NCBI RefSeq assembly: GCF_004341625.1
Contig: NZ_SLZG01000003.1
Span: 557,045 to 621,044, forward strand
DNA from: Rhizobium sp. BK376
Lineage (GTDB): Bacteria > Pseudomonadota > Alphaproteobacteria > Rhizobiales > Rhizobiaceae
Reading direction: 5' to 3'
Length of the DNA: 64,000 nucleotides
Positions 1-8,684 of the stretch are shown here, piece after piece. A program made the position numbers and the translations under genes. Numbering within the stretch: position 1 is the first letter of the stretch; each line of letters begins with the position of its first letter. The notes under the pieces are model-generated. The model was not told the origin of the DNA, did no database searches, and worked only from the letters and a program-made list of their open reading frames with translations.

Positions 1-27
1 CCGTCTCGCAACTGACCGGCCTGGCGA

Positions 28-273
28 TTACAGGCGCGCTGCCTGACACCGACGATCGGCAAGGGGCGGGGCGGCAGGTTTGCAGTCCTCCCCGGCGGAT
101 CTCAGCGCTGCGGCTCGCGGTTGAAAGAACCCAGACAGCCTCCGCAGCCAGCCGTCGAGATTGGGCGCATTGCCGAAATCGTCGTAATAGGCGTCCTCAT
201 CTCTGAGCCACCGGGCCCGGTTGGCCTCGGCCTTCAATTCAATGCACGCGATGATGCCGATATAGTCGATCAT
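28..273 (-). CDS. small hypothetical protein, 81 aa
   Basis: The ATG at 273 was chosen because an AAAGGAGG ribosome site lies 6 bases upstream; a longer reading from 306 has no such site. The protein starts MIDYIGIIACIELKAEANRA and contains a short acidic-aromatic stretch (DEDAYYDDFG near residue 27). It has no signal peptide or membrane span and I recognise no domain. It is divergent from the LysR gene at 362, with about 90 bp between the two starts, so it is a natural candidate target of that regulator. The function is unknown. The strong ribosome site makes a real gene likely. Confidence 0.6.
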   Translation of the reverse strand: MIDYIGIIACIELKAEANRARWLRDEDAYYDDFGNAPNLDGWLRRLSGFFQPRAAALRSAGEDCKPAAPPLADRRCQAARL

Positions 274-361
274 GAGATGCCTCCTTTCGTGAAGCCATCC
301 CCTCAATTACGCATCACCTTTTGCTTTATAAACGGCTGAAATCCGCTTATGTTTTTCACCT

Positions 362-1231
362 ATGAAAAACGCGACTTGGGATTCCTATCAGCTCTTTCTC
401 GGTGTCGCCCGCGGCGGTGGGCTCACTGGCGCGGCCTCTGCAAGCGGCCTGAGCCCCGCGACGATTGGCCGGCGGATGCTGGATCTCGAGCAGCAGCTTG
501 GCCGAACGCTCTTCCTGCGCAGCCAGACCGGCTACAGCCTGACGGGCGATGGGCAGGCGCTGTTCGACCGTCTGCTGGACATGGAGTCGGCCGCTCGTAG
601 CATCGACAGCTGGCAACGCGAGGCGTCAGGCAGGCCGGTCGTGCGTATTGCGGCCGGAACCTGGGTCGGCTGGCTGATGAGCCAGAACATGCCGGCCATT
701 TGCTCGGAGCGCGATGATTTCCGCATCGACCTTTATCTCGCCGAACGCCGTGCGAGCCTCGCCCACCGCGAGAGCGACATCGGTCTCCGTGCCTTCGAGC
801 CGGAAGAGGCCAATCTGGCGGCGATCAAGGCCGGCGAGGTCGCCTATGCCGCCTATCGCGCCCGCAACTTGCGCGCCGCAGGTCCGGAACGGTGGATCGC
901 CGTCAGCGAGGACGAGGCGATTTCCGCCTATCTGCGCTGGCCGCACCAGAACCGCCAGGCCGAGATTGCGCTGACAGTCAATCGCCCCCGCTCGCTTTAC
1001 GACCTTGTGCTGGCAGGCTCTGGTATCGCGGTGCTGCCCTGCTTCGTCGGCGATCTGGAACCGAGGCTGGAGCGGGCAGGGGAGGAGATTACGGCACTTC
1101 GTCATTTCCAATGGATCGTCATGAACAACGAAGACCGCCACCGCCGCGAGATTCGCACAGTGATCGACCGCATGGCGCGTTTGTTGAAAAGCCACGCCGA
1201 TCTCTTCGCCGGCAAGCGGCCGACCTATTGA
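362..1231 (+). CDS. LysR-family transcriptional regulator
   Basis: The product is 289 aa, a normal length for LysR proteins. The N-terminal winged helix-turn-helix covers about residues 5-64, with recognition-helix residues around LSPATIGRRMLDLEQ. The rest is a substrate-binding-like effector domain that looks somewhat shorter and more diverged than usual. It is transcribed away from the small gene at 28-273. No metabolic gene is adjacent on the same strand, so the effector and regulon cannot be read from context. The assignment to LysR is secure; the specific role is unknown. Confidence 0.85.
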   Translation: MKNATWDSYQLFLGVARGGGLTGAASASGLSPATIGRRMLDLEQQLGRTLFLRSQTGYSLTGDGQALFDRLLDMESAARSIDSWQREASGRPVVRIAAGTWVGWLMSQNMPAICSERDDFRIDLYLAERRASLAHRESDIGLRAFEPEEANLAAIKAGEVAYAAYRARNLRAAGPERWIAVSEDEAISAYLRWPHQNRQAEIALTVNRPRSLYDLVLAGSGIAVLPCFVGDLEPRLERAGEEITALRHFQWIVMNNEDRHRREIRTVIDRMARLLKSHADLFAGKRPTY

Positions 1232-1267
1232 TGGCGCGGAGCTGGCATCGAAATACCGGCTCTTCGC

Positions 1268-1975
1268 TCACTCGGCTCTGATTTCATCGAGTATCATGCC
1301 AGTGGTTCCAGCCATCTGCTGCAAACGTTGCCGATTGAATATGTCATACAGCGGATTGTCGCATTCCGGATTGGCAAACAGAGTGTTTGACGACCAATAA
1401 CCACCTTCGATGAATCGCAACTCGGATCGCATGGTCCGGAGAAAATAGTACATAAGGTGAAGATGGTTTCGCTGGGCCAGCAGGCACATAGTCAATGCGG
1501 CATGAAACGCCGGAAGTGCCTCATTGCCTATGATATGAACCGCGTCGCCAACGCGGCGATGATCTCGCCAGTAGCTCAGAAATTCACGCCAGGGGAAAAA
1601 GATGGACTGGTTATCTGGTTTGACCGCCCAGGTATCGAAGCTCTTTTTAAACTTGAGATCGAAACGGGATACGACGAGCGCATCGAAATCGCCCTTCCCA
1701 TGAATGTATTCCAAGCCTTCCTTGTACGTTTCCGCCTGACTGCTTCCGATCGGGTTGATCAGAACAACTTCACAAGGTCCTATCTGCGCCTTGATGTCTT
1801 CGAGCACTGGACTGTCATAGGTGACGAGATAGACTTTCGCTCCCGGGCTAATTCTTCGTATTGGATTGATCAGCCTATCCAGCAATGACGGAATATTGTG
1901 CCGCGCATCCATCGGGTTCCCGAAACGGTCGCTCTGCACAAAATGATGTCCCCGAAGCATTATCGCCAGTCTCAT
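1268..1975 (-). CDS. hypothetical protein, possibly glycosyltransferase-like
   Basis: The product is 235 aa and starts MRLAIMLRGHHFVQSD. The first 60 residues read like a Rossmann or GT-A type start (MLRGHHF, then KVYLVTYDSP), and the middle has DALVVSRFDLKFK, which resembles an acidic nucleotide-sugar-binding loop. I infer a possible sugar-transferase fold but see no decisive motif. The coding sequence is visibly less GC-rich than its neighbours and uses more A/T-ending codons, which suggests acquisition. It stands alone, with LysR converging on it from the left and a long gap to its right. Confidence 0.6.
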   Translation of the reverse strand: MRLAIMLRGHHFVQSDRFGNPMDARHNIPSLLDRLINPIRRISPGAKVYLVTYDSPVLEDIKAQIGPCEVVLINPIGSSQAETYKEGLEYIHGKGDFDALVVSRFDLKFKKSFDTWAVKPDNQSIFFPWREFLSYWRDHRRVGDAVHIIGNEALPAFHAALTMCLLAQRNHLHLMYYFLRTMRSELRFIEGGYWSSNTLFANPECDNPLYDIFNRQRLQQMAGTTGMILDEIRAE

Positions 1976-2454
1976 GGGTTATTATCCTTTGTTGCTATTG
2001 ATTGAGCGAAGCGGAAAACCTTCAATCTGTCGCTGATCGCGGTGACTGCAGGCGGCAGGCCCGGATTGCCTCTATGCTCATCATGTCGCCAGGTTCGTTT
2101 GTGGATTCAATCTAGGCGGCGGCCCTTGCGCATAGCTGACGGCCATTGCGCGTTTTACGCGTAGCTAAAATAGACAATTCAAAACTCTGTAAGATCGCGA
2201 GGATGGAGGCAAGCCGCGCCGTCTTGCCAAACCTCAACGTCAAGGACATCGTCGGTGCGGCATCTCTCTTCTCCACTCGGGGGTCCGAAGGACGGGGCGA
2301 GACCCGCAGCTCGGCCCTGGTCGGTGGCGGCAGCCGGATGAGGGGTTCTTGGCTCCGCCTGCAACACTAGACGAGCTTTCAGTCGTTCGAGCCCCATATC
2401 ACTCGCGGATAGCCGATAATCCAGATCCATTTCGCCACTCTCTAGGAGGCCCTC
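1976..2454. other. 479 bp intergenic gap with repeat-like remnant
   Basis: No convincing gene is present; the open frames here lack ribosome sites and protein-like composition. Around 2270-2345 the text CTTCTCCACTCGGGGG followed by GGCAGCCGGATGAGGGG resembles a degraded copy of the GC-rich mosaic repeats (RIME type) common between rhizobial genes. The family name is from memory and the match is loose. The end of the gap carries an AGGAGG ribosome site (2443-2448) for the cupin gene. Confidence 0.35.
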
Positions 2455-2916
2455 ATGCCCAGGATTGATGTCGCCACCGTGCCGAAAATCAAAGGTTCCG
2501 GCTATCCGAAACCATTCGACAGGCCCTGTGCCGAGCGTGTGCGGCAGCGCCTGGGCAACGCAGGCGGGTTGACGGATTTCGGGGTCAACCTCATGCATCT
2601 GCCGCCGGGCGGCTGGTCGAGCCAGCGCCACTGGCATTCGCACGAAGACGAATTGGTCTATGTGCTGGAAGGAGAGCTGACGCTCGTCGAGGATAGCGGG
2701 GAAACGGTTCTGCGGGCCGGTGATTGCGCAACCTTTGCCAAAGGTACAGGCAATGGCCACCACATGATCAACAGGTCGGGTGCAGCGGCAATCTATCTCG
2801 AAGTCGGCTCGCGCCAGCCGGCCGATCTGACGACCTGCTCCGATATAGACATGATGAGTTCGAATGCTGATGGGCGCTTCGTACACAAGGACGGCACGCC
2901 CTTTCAGCAATCGTGA
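2455..2916 (+). CDS. cupin domain protein
   Basis: The product is 153 aa. A single beta-barrel cupin domain spans about residues 40-125. Motif 1 is H59-W-H61-S-H63-E-D-E, giving a typical metal-binding His/His/Glu set, and motif 2 supplies histidines near 102-103 (GNGHHMIN). AGGAGG lies just upstream of the ATG. Single-domain cupins of this kind are sugar isomerases, dioxygenases or small-molecule sensors, and sequence alone does not separate these. It precedes the two DUF1254 genes on the same strand, but the 136 bp gap leaves cotranscription open. Confidence 0.8.
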   Translation: MPRIDVATVPKIKGSGYPKPFDRPCAERVRQRLGNAGGLTDFGVNLMHLPPGGWSSQRHWHSHEDELVYVLEGELTLVEDSGETVLRAGDCATFAKGTGNGHHMINRSGAAAIYLEVGSRQPADLTTCSDIDMMSSNADGRFVHKDGTPFQQS

Positions 2917-3052
2917 GACATCGAAGATTGGCTGAAACGGGATAGTGTCAGACCTCTCCTGTTACGTCGCATTTACCGTTGCGTACTTCCTTTCGAACCA
3001 TCGCCATCCGACACTCCAGATCCGAATGGTCGGCGTCATGGGGAGATTTGCG

Positions 3053-4480
3053 ATGCTGCGGAGACGGGATTTTGTGGCAGCGGGCGCGGCCGTCGCATTT
3101 CTGCCCCGGATGCTGATGCCGAATGCGGCTGCTGCAAAGGGGGCGGTGCCGGATGTGACGCCTCAGGAGGCGCGGGCAATCGCCAAGGAGGCCACGATCT
3201 ACGGCTTCCCGATGGTCGACAACTATCGCATCCAGTACGCCTATTTCGTCGACAGGAAGGACCCGGAATACAAGGGCACCTGGAACACGCTCTTCAATAC
3301 GGCGAGGGTCTATACGCCCGATGACAAGGCGATCCAGACGCCGAATTCCGATACGCCTTATTCCTCTGTCGGTATCGATCTGCGGGCGGAGCCGCTGGTC
3401 TTCACCGTGCCCGAGGTCGAGAAGGGCCGGTACTATTCGATCCAGTTCATCGACATGTACACTTTCAACTTCGCCTATGTCGGCAGCCGCGCCACGGGCA
3501 ACGAGGCCGGCAAGTTCCTGCTGGCGGGACCCGGCTGGACGGGCGAGACGCCTCCCGGCATCAAGGCAGTCATCCACTGCGAGACGGAACTCGCAATGGC
3601 GCTCTATCGCACGCAGCTCTTCAACCCCACCGATATAGACAATGTTAAGAAGATACAGGCCGGCTACAAGGTGGAGCCTCTATCGGCATTTCTCGGCAAG
3701 CCTGCGCCCGCGGCAGCGCCGAAGATCGATTTCATCAAGCCGTTGAGCGGCAAGGCGGAGAAGACGTCGCCGCGCTTCTTCGCCGTTCTTAATTTCATCC
3801 TGCCGTTCTGCCCAACCAATCCTGCCGAAATTGACATCATGGCGCGCTTCGCCAGGATCGGCGTCGGGGGAGGCAAGGTATTCGATCCGAAGGCGCTGTC
3901 GCCAGATCTGCAGAAGGCGATCAAGGCGGGCATGGCCGATGCCTGGGCGGAATTCGCCGACTACAAGAAAACCGAGCTAGATACCGGCAAGCGCTCCAGC
4001 GCCAACGGCTTCGGGACACGTGCCTTCCTGAACGGCGACTATATGTCCCGCATGGCGGGCGCAGTGCTCGGCATCTACGGCAACTCCAAGGAAGAGGCGC
4101 TCTATCCCGTTTATTTCATCGATTCCGATGGCAAGTCGCTTGATGGCAGCGCCAAGTACACAATTCACTTCGGACCGGACGGATTGCCACCGGTCAATGC
4201 CTTCTGGTCGCTGACCCTCTACAAGCTCCCATCCAGCCTGCTCAGCGCCAATCCGCTCAATCGCTACCTCATCAACTCGCCGATGCTTCCCGATCTCAAG
4301 CGCGACGCCGACGGCGGTATCACCCTCCATATCCAGCACGACTCGCCGGACAAGGACATTGAGGCCAACTGGTTGCCCGCGCCGGAAGGGCCGTTCTTCG
4401 TGGTCATGCGTCTCTACTGGCCGAAGCAGGAGGCGATCGACGGAAAATGGAAGGCACCGCCGCTGGAACGCACGAGCTGA
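3053..4480 (+). CDS. DUF1254/DUF1214 exported protein (TAT signal)
   Basis: The product is 475 aa from the ATG at 3053, which has GGGGAG seven bases upstream. A longer frame exists from 2945, but it places a hydrophilic stretch ahead of an obvious twin-arginine signal (RRRDFVAAGAAVAF), so the later start is preferred. After the signal come a DUF1254 domain (YGFPMVDNYR to about residue 220) and a C-terminal DUF1214 domain (FWSLTLYKLP, then WLPAPEGPFFVVMRLYWP). The family is widespread, periplasmic and of unsettled biochemical function. The next gene is a relative 17 bp downstream, so the two probably form an operon. Confidence 0.85.
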   Translation: MLRRRDFVAAGAAVAFLPRMLMPNAAAAKGAVPDVTPQEARAIAKEATIYGFPMVDNYRIQYAYFVDRKDPEYKGTWNTLFNTARVYTPDDKAIQTPNSDTPYSSVGIDLRAEPLVFTVPEVEKGRYYSIQFIDMYTFNFAYVGSRATGNEAGKFLLAGPGWTGETPPGIKAVIHCETELAMALYRTQLFNPTDIDNVKKIQAGYKVEPLSAFLGKPAPAAAPKIDFIKPLSGKAEKTSPRFFAVLNFILPFCPTNPAEIDIMARFARIGVGGGKVFDPKALSPDLQKAIKAGMADAWAEFADYKKTELDTGKRSSANGFGTRAFLNGDYMSRMAGAVLGIYGNSKEEALYPVYFIDSDGKSLDGSAKYTIHFGPDGLPPVNAFWSLTLYKLPSSLLSANPLNRYLINSPMLPDLKRDADGGITLHIQHDSPDKDIEANWLPAPEGPFFVVMRLYWPKQEAIDGKWKAPPLERTS

Positions 4481-4497
4481 TCGAGGAGAAGGCCGCC

Positions 4498-5526
4498 ATG
4501 ACGAATAGATACCTGACCACGGTTGCGTTTCTGGCGCTGATCTGCGCCGGTCCGGCATTCCCGCAGACGAAGGGGGATGCCGTTCCCGTTACGCCGGACA
4601 ATTTCGTCCGGGCTGAATCCGATCTCTATTTCAGCAACATAGCCAAGGACGACGGCTTCGGAAAATTCATGCACCATCGCCAGCTCAGCCCGATCGACAA
4701 GCAGCTCGTCATCCGGACGAACCGCGACACGCTCTATTCCGCTGCAGTCTTCGATCTCGACGCCGGCCCTGTCACCATCACGATGCCGGATGCCGGCAAG
4801 CGCTTCATGTCGATGCAGGTGATCGATGAGGATCAATACACGCCCGAGGTCACCTATAAGGCCGGAAGCTATACGCTTTCAAAGGATAAGATCGGCACGC
4901 GATATGTGATCGTGGGCGTGCGGACGCTGGTTAACCCGCAGGACCCGGACGATATGAAGCAGGCGCATGACCTGCAGGATGCAATCAAGGTGGAACAATC
5001 CGCGCCCGGCAGTTTCGAGGTTCCGAAATGGGATCAGGCAAGCCAGGCCAAGGTCAGAGCCGCGCTCCTTGAGCTTGCTGCGACCTTGCCCGACACGAAC
5101 CGCATGTTCGGGACGAAGGATGAGGTCGATCCCGTTCGACGACTGATCGGCGCTGCCTCCGCGTGGGGCGGCAATCCCGGGAAGGAGGCGATCTATCTCA
5201 ACGTCACGCCAGACCAGAACGACGGCAAGACCGTCTACGGTCTCGACGTCAAGGACGTGCCGGTGGACGGCTTCTGGTCGATAAGCGTCTATGACGCGAA
5301 GGGCTACTACCGGGCCAACAAGCTGAACGCCTATACGCTGAACAACCTGACGGCCAAAGCAGACGGCGATGGATCGGTGCATGTCCAGTTCGGTGGCTGC
5401 GACGGGAAGATTGCCAATTGCCTGCCGATCACCAAGGGCTGGAATTACATGGTGCGGCTCTATCGCCCTTCGCCCGACATCGTCGATGGCAAGTGGACCT
5501 TTCCGAAGGCAGAGCCGGTGGATTGA
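4498..5526 (+). CDS. DUF1254/DUF1214 exported protein (Sec signal)
   Basis: The product is 342 aa. GAGGAGAAGG sits upstream of the ATG. An N-terminal signal peptide (LTTVAFLALICAGPAF) is followed by a shorter DUF1254 part (SDLYFSNIAKDDGFGKFMHH, then TNRDTLYSAAVFDLDAG) and the DUF1214 C-terminal part (DGFWSISVYDAKGYY, then YMVRLYRPSPDIVDGKW). It is a divergent paralogue of the preceding protein, whose signal is TAT-type, so the pair may be exported by two different routes. The function is unknown; I infer a shared periplasmic complex or pathway from the tight spacing. Confidence 0.85.
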   Translation: MTNRYLTTVAFLALICAGPAFPQTKGDAVPVTPDNFVRAESDLYFSNIAKDDGFGKFMHHRQLSPIDKQLVIRTNRDTLYSAAVFDLDAGPVTITMPDAGKRFMSMQVIDEDQYTPEVTYKAGSYTLSKDKIGTRYVIVGVRTLVNPQDPDDMKQAHDLQDAIKVEQSAPGSFEVPKWDQASQAKVRAALLELAATLPDTNRMFGTKDEVDPVRRLIGAASAWGGNPGKEAIYLNVTPDQNDGKTVYGLDVKDVPVDGFWSISVYDAKGYYRANKLNAYTLNNLTAKADGDGSVHVQFGGCDGKIANCLPITKGWNYMVRLYRPSPDIVDGKWTFPKAEPVD

Positions 5527-5658
5527 CACCGCGGATAGTCCAGCGGTTCGCAAAGCCCCGGCAGGAAATGCAGAATGCGCTAATATAAATTTCGCCAGCA
5601 GCGCTGGGAAAACGGCCCCATTGAAAACCTGAAAGACGACGATTGAGGAGATCGCGAT

Positions 5659-6057
5659 ATGAGGAAATCGATGAAATTTTTGATGGCATTGACGATGGTC
5701 GTTTCGCCGGAAGTGGCAGGCGCCATGCCGATGGGTAATATTCCCACGATCCAAGTAGCGCCTGCCAATCCACTGGTCCATAAGGTCGAGGTTATCAGGC
5801 GCCATGGCACAACGGTTCGTCGTGGACCAGCCGGCAACACAGTCGTGCACCACGGCTCGACGACAGTCGCGCGGCGTCCATACTATCGACCCTGGGTCCG
5901 CCGGCCATATTACGGGACGGTCGTGGCAGGCGTAGCACTTGGTACCGTCGTTGCCGCAACGGCAGTTGCGGTGGCACCGCGTCCGCCAAGTCCTAGCCTG
6001 TGCTGGTACTGGTCCAACAGCTCCCAGACTCGCGGGTACTGGGATTACTGCCGCTGA
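5659..6057 (+). CDS. small exported hypothetical protein
   Basis: The product is 132 aa with a ribosome site (GAGGAG) upstream of the ATG. It opens with a signal peptide (MKFLMALTMVVSPEVAGA), continues with a basic, Arg/Tyr-rich stretch (RRPYYRPWVRRPYYG), then a hydrophobic Ala/Val segment around residues 87-107, and ends in LCWYWSNSSQTRGYWDYCR. Two cysteines at the C terminus could form a disulfide. Proteins with this layout (signal, RPYY repeats, GVALG helix, WYW...YWDYC end) are common in rhizobia without a known function. It is 132 bp downstream of the DUF1254 pair. Confidence 0.7.
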   Translation: MRKSMKFLMALTMVVSPEVAGAMPMGNIPTIQVAPANPLVHKVEVIRRHGTTVRRGPAGNTVVHHGSTTVARRPYYRPWVRRPYYGTVVAGVALGTVVAATAVAVAPRPPSPSLCWYWSNSSQTRGYWDYCR

Positions 6058-6304
6058 TCGTGCGCTTGCGATGTCCCAACCGCTTGCGAAGCAGGAAGGG
6101 TCGCTGAGAGACGACAGGAAAGAAGGCGCCTGCGGTTTCGCAAGCCGGGACCAGCGGGCGTCGGCCTTCCCATTTTCGCAGTTTTGCAAAACCGTCTCGC
6201 TCCTCATCTTTCCCCTTGTGGCCGTCCGAATTCCTTTCTAGTCTGACGGGAAAAACAGAGGGTTGGGTATCGCAAAGATGCCCTTGAACGGAACAGGAGA
6301 GACA

Positions 6305-7405
6305 ATGAAATCCATTTTCAAGCGCTTGGCAGCGACCGCATTCTTTGCCGTCGGACTGGTAGCCTCCGCCTCCGCCGCAGACCGGGTGGTCAATATTTAT
6401 AACTGGTCCGACTATATCGACGATTCCGTGCTCGCCGACTTCACCAAGGAAACCGGCATCAAGGTCGTTTACGACACCTTCGATTCCAACGAGACGCTGG
6501 AGACCAAGCTGCTCGCCGGCCATACAGGTTATGACGTCGTCGTGCCGAGCGCCGACTTCCTGCAGCGCCAGATCCAGGCCGGCGTGTTCCAGAAGCTCGA
6601 CAAGTCCAAGCTTCCGAATATGTCCAACATGTGGGACATGGTGCAGCAGCGCATCTCCGCCTACGATCCCGGCAATGAATATGCCGTCGACTACATGTGG
6701 GGCACCAACGGCATCGGCTACAATGTCGACAAGGTGAAGCAGATTCTCGGCACCGACGCCAAGCCAGGCCTGGAAGTGATCTTCGATCCGAAGATCGCCG
6801 CCAAGTTCAAGGATTGCGGCATCTACATTCTTGATGCGCCGAAGGACGTTATCCCCGGAGCCCTGCGTTATCTCGGCCTTGATCCGAATTCCAACAAGCC
6901 TGAGGATTTCAAGAAGGTCGAGGAACTGCTGACCTCGATCCGGCCCTATGTCCGCAAGTTCCACTCCTCCGAATACATCAATGCGCTGGCAAACGGCGAC
7001 ATCTGCGTCGCCTTCGGCTATTCCGGCGACGTACTGCAGGCCCGCAATCGCGCAGCCGATGCCAAGAACGGCGTGAACGTCGACTACTCCATCCCGTCGC
7101 AGGGCGCGCAGATGTGGTTCGACGTGATGGCGATCCCGGCCGATGCGCCGCATGTCGCCGAAGCGCATGAATTCCTGAACTACATGATGAAGCCTGAGGT
7201 CATTGCCAAGGCATCCAACTTCGTTTCCTATGCCAATGGCAACAAGGCATCGCAGCAGTTCATGAACAAGGAAGTGCTGGACGACACGGCCGTCTATCCG
7301 ACTGAAGACATGATGAAGAACCTGCTCTTCACCGTGAAGCCATGGGATGCGAAAACGCAGCGTCTCGCGACGCGACTGTGGACCAAGGTCCTGACCGGCC
7401 AATAA
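6305..7405 (+). CDS. potF: putrescine/polyamine ABC transporter substrate-binding protein
   Basis: The product is 366 aa. The start at 6305 follows ACAGGAGAGACA and gives a clean Sec signal (KRLAATAFFAVGLVASASA) cut near residue 25. The mature protein begins DRVVNIYNWSDYIDDS, the hallmark start of PotD/PotF-type periplasmic binding proteins, and contains YDVVVPSADFL and MWGTNGIGYN. It binds putrescine or spermidine and hands it to the PotH/PotI permeases encoded downstream. A strong terminator-like hairpin between it and potG would let it be made in excess, as is usual for binding proteins. Confidence 0.93.
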   Translation: MKSIFKRLAATAFFAVGLVASASAADRVVNIYNWSDYIDDSVLADFTKETGIKVVYDTFDSNETLETKLLAGHTGYDVVVPSADFLQRQIQAGVFQKLDKSKLPNMSNMWDMVQQRISAYDPGNEYAVDYMWGTNGIGYNVDKVKQILGTDAKPGLEVIFDPKIAAKFKDCGIYILDAPKDVIPGALRYLGLDPNSNKPEDFKKVEELLTSIRPYVRKFHSSEYINALANGDICVAFGYSGDVLQARNRAADAKNGVNVDYSIPSQGAQMWFDVMAIPADAPHVAEAHEFLNYMMKPEVIAKASNFVSYANGNKASQQFMNKEVLDDTAVYPTEDMMKNLLFTVKPWDAKTQRLATRLWTKVLTGQ

Positions 7406-7416
7406 CCGACACATCC

Positions 7417-7447
7417 GGCCCGGGCGGCAACGCCCGGGCCTTTCTTT
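7417..7447 (+). terminator. rho-independent terminator/attenuator after potF
   Basis: A perfect 10 bp stem (GGCCCGGGCG / CGCCCGGGCC) with a GCAA loop is followed by TTTCTTT. It lies inside the potFGHI unit, so it probably gives partial termination after the binding-protein gene rather than a full stop. Confidence 0.8.
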
Positions 7448-7448
7448 A

Positions 7449-7480
7449 GAGCATGTCGCGCAAAAGTGTGCAGCACGCTT
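7449..7480. repeat. truncated copy of a rhizobial palindromic repeat
   Basis: The text GAGCATGTCGCGCAAAAGTG followed by TGCAGC matches the left half of a short palindromic repeat I know from rhizobial intergenic regions (usual continuation GGTTTTGCG). Here the right half has decayed to ACGCTTTAAGCG. A related, complete copy is at 52,031-52,086; the shared core is GCAAAAGTGTG. Confidence 0.5.
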
Positions 7481-7537
7481 TAAGCGGGCAGGGCGGATGG
7501 GGAAGAGCCGTCTTCGCTGCGCTTCATTTGGGGATAG

Positions 7538-8683
7538 ATGATGAAGTCTCTCGGCAATATCCGGCGTTCCTTTGCTCCCTGGACGGATCCTTCTGAAAAG
7601 CCGTTCATTTCCTTCAATAATGTCACTAAGAAATTCGGCGATTTCACCGCCGTCGACGATCTCTCGCTCAATATCTACACCCGCGAATTCTTCGCACTTC
7701 TCGGCGCCTCCGGCTGTGGCAAGTCCACGCTTCTGCGCATGCTCGCCGGCTTCGAGCAGCCGACCTCGGGCGAAATTGTCCTCGACGGCCAGAACCTTGC
7801 CGGCACGCCGCCCTATCGCCGCCCCGTCAACATGATGTTCCAGTCCTACGCGCTCTTTCCGCATATGACGGTCGAAAAGAACATCGCCTTCGGCCTGCGA
7901 CAGGACGGCATGCCGAAGAACGAAATCGCCGAGCGCGTCGCGCAGATGCTGAAGCTCGTGAAGCTGGAGCAATTCGCCAAGCGCAAGCCCAATCAGCTTT
8001 CCGGCGGCCAGCGTCAGCGTGTGGCGCTCGCCCGCTCGCTCGCCAAGCGGCCCAAGGTGCTCTTGCTCGACGAGCCGCTCGGCGCGCTCGACAAGAAGCT
8101 GCGCGAGGAAACCCAGTTCGAGCTGATGGACCTTCAGCAGAGCCTCGGCCTCACCTTCGTCGTCGTCACCCACGACCAGGAAGAGGCGATGACCATGGCC
8201 GACCGCATCGCCGTCATGAGCCACGGCAAGGTGGTGCAGGTGGCAACGCCGGCTGAGGTCTACGAGGCCCCGAACTGCCGCTTCGTTGCTGACTTCATCG
8301 GCGACGTGAACATCTTCGACGGAAATGTCACAACAGCCGCATCAGGCATCGTCGAGATCGCGGTGGACAACGGCTTCACGATAAGGACCGCCACGACCGA
8401 AAGCCCGGCCACAGGCAGCCGCGCTGGCTTTGCCGTCCGCCCGGAAAAGCTGCGCGTCAGCAGGAATGCGCCGGCTAACGCCTCCACCAACGCGACCGAA
8501 GGCGAAATTTGGGACATCGGCTATCTCGGCGACATGACTGTCTTCCACGTCAAGCTGAAGAACGGCCAGGTGGTGAAGGCCTCCTCGCTGAACGCCGTGC
8601 GAGCGGTCGAGGAACCCTTCGGCTACGACCAGCAGGTCTGGGTATCCTTCGACGAGAATGCCGGCGTGCTCTTGAAGGATTGA
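7538..8683 (+). CDS. potG: polyamine ABC transporter ATP-binding protein
   Basis: The product is 381 aa. Walker A is GASGCGKST at residues 56-64, the Q-loop lies in MMFQSYALFPHM, the ABC signature is LSGGQRQRVALA and Walker B is VLLLDEPLGALD, followed by the switch histidine in VVTHDQEEA. A TOBE-type regulatory domain fills the C-terminal third, as in PotA/PotG/UgpC proteins. The start has two adjacent ATG codons (7538, 7541). It energises uptake through PotH and PotI. The next gene begins one base after its stop, so translation is probably coupled. Confidence 0.93.
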   Translation: MMKSLGNIRRSFAPWTDPSEKPFISFNNVTKKFGDFTAVDDLSLNIYTREFFALLGASGCGKSTLLRMLAGFEQPTSGEIVLDGQNLAGTPPYRRPVNMMFQSYALFPHMTVEKNIAFGLRQDGMPKNEIAERVAQMLKLVKLEQFAKRKPNQLSGGQRQRVALARSLAKRPKVLLLDEPLGALDKKLREETQFELMDLQQSLGLTFVVVTHDQEEAMTMADRIAVMSHGKVVQVATPAEVYEAPNCRFVADFIGDVNIFDGNVTTAASGIVEIAVDNGFTIRTATTESPATGSRAGFAVRPEKLRVSRNAPANASTNATEGEIWDIGYLGDMTVFHVKLKNGQVVKASSLNAVRAVEEPFGYDQQVWVSFDENAGVLLKD

Positions 8684-8684
8684 G

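Noticed and set aside
2179..2910. 243-codon minus-strand open frame opposite the cupin gene
   Set aside because: It has no ribosome site, reads as shadow sequence of a GC-rich gene, and the plus-strand cupin has clear metal-binding motifs.
5993..8224. 743-codon minus-strand open frame across potF and potG
   Set aside because: It is antisense to two well-recognised transporter genes and has the biased composition of a shadow frame.
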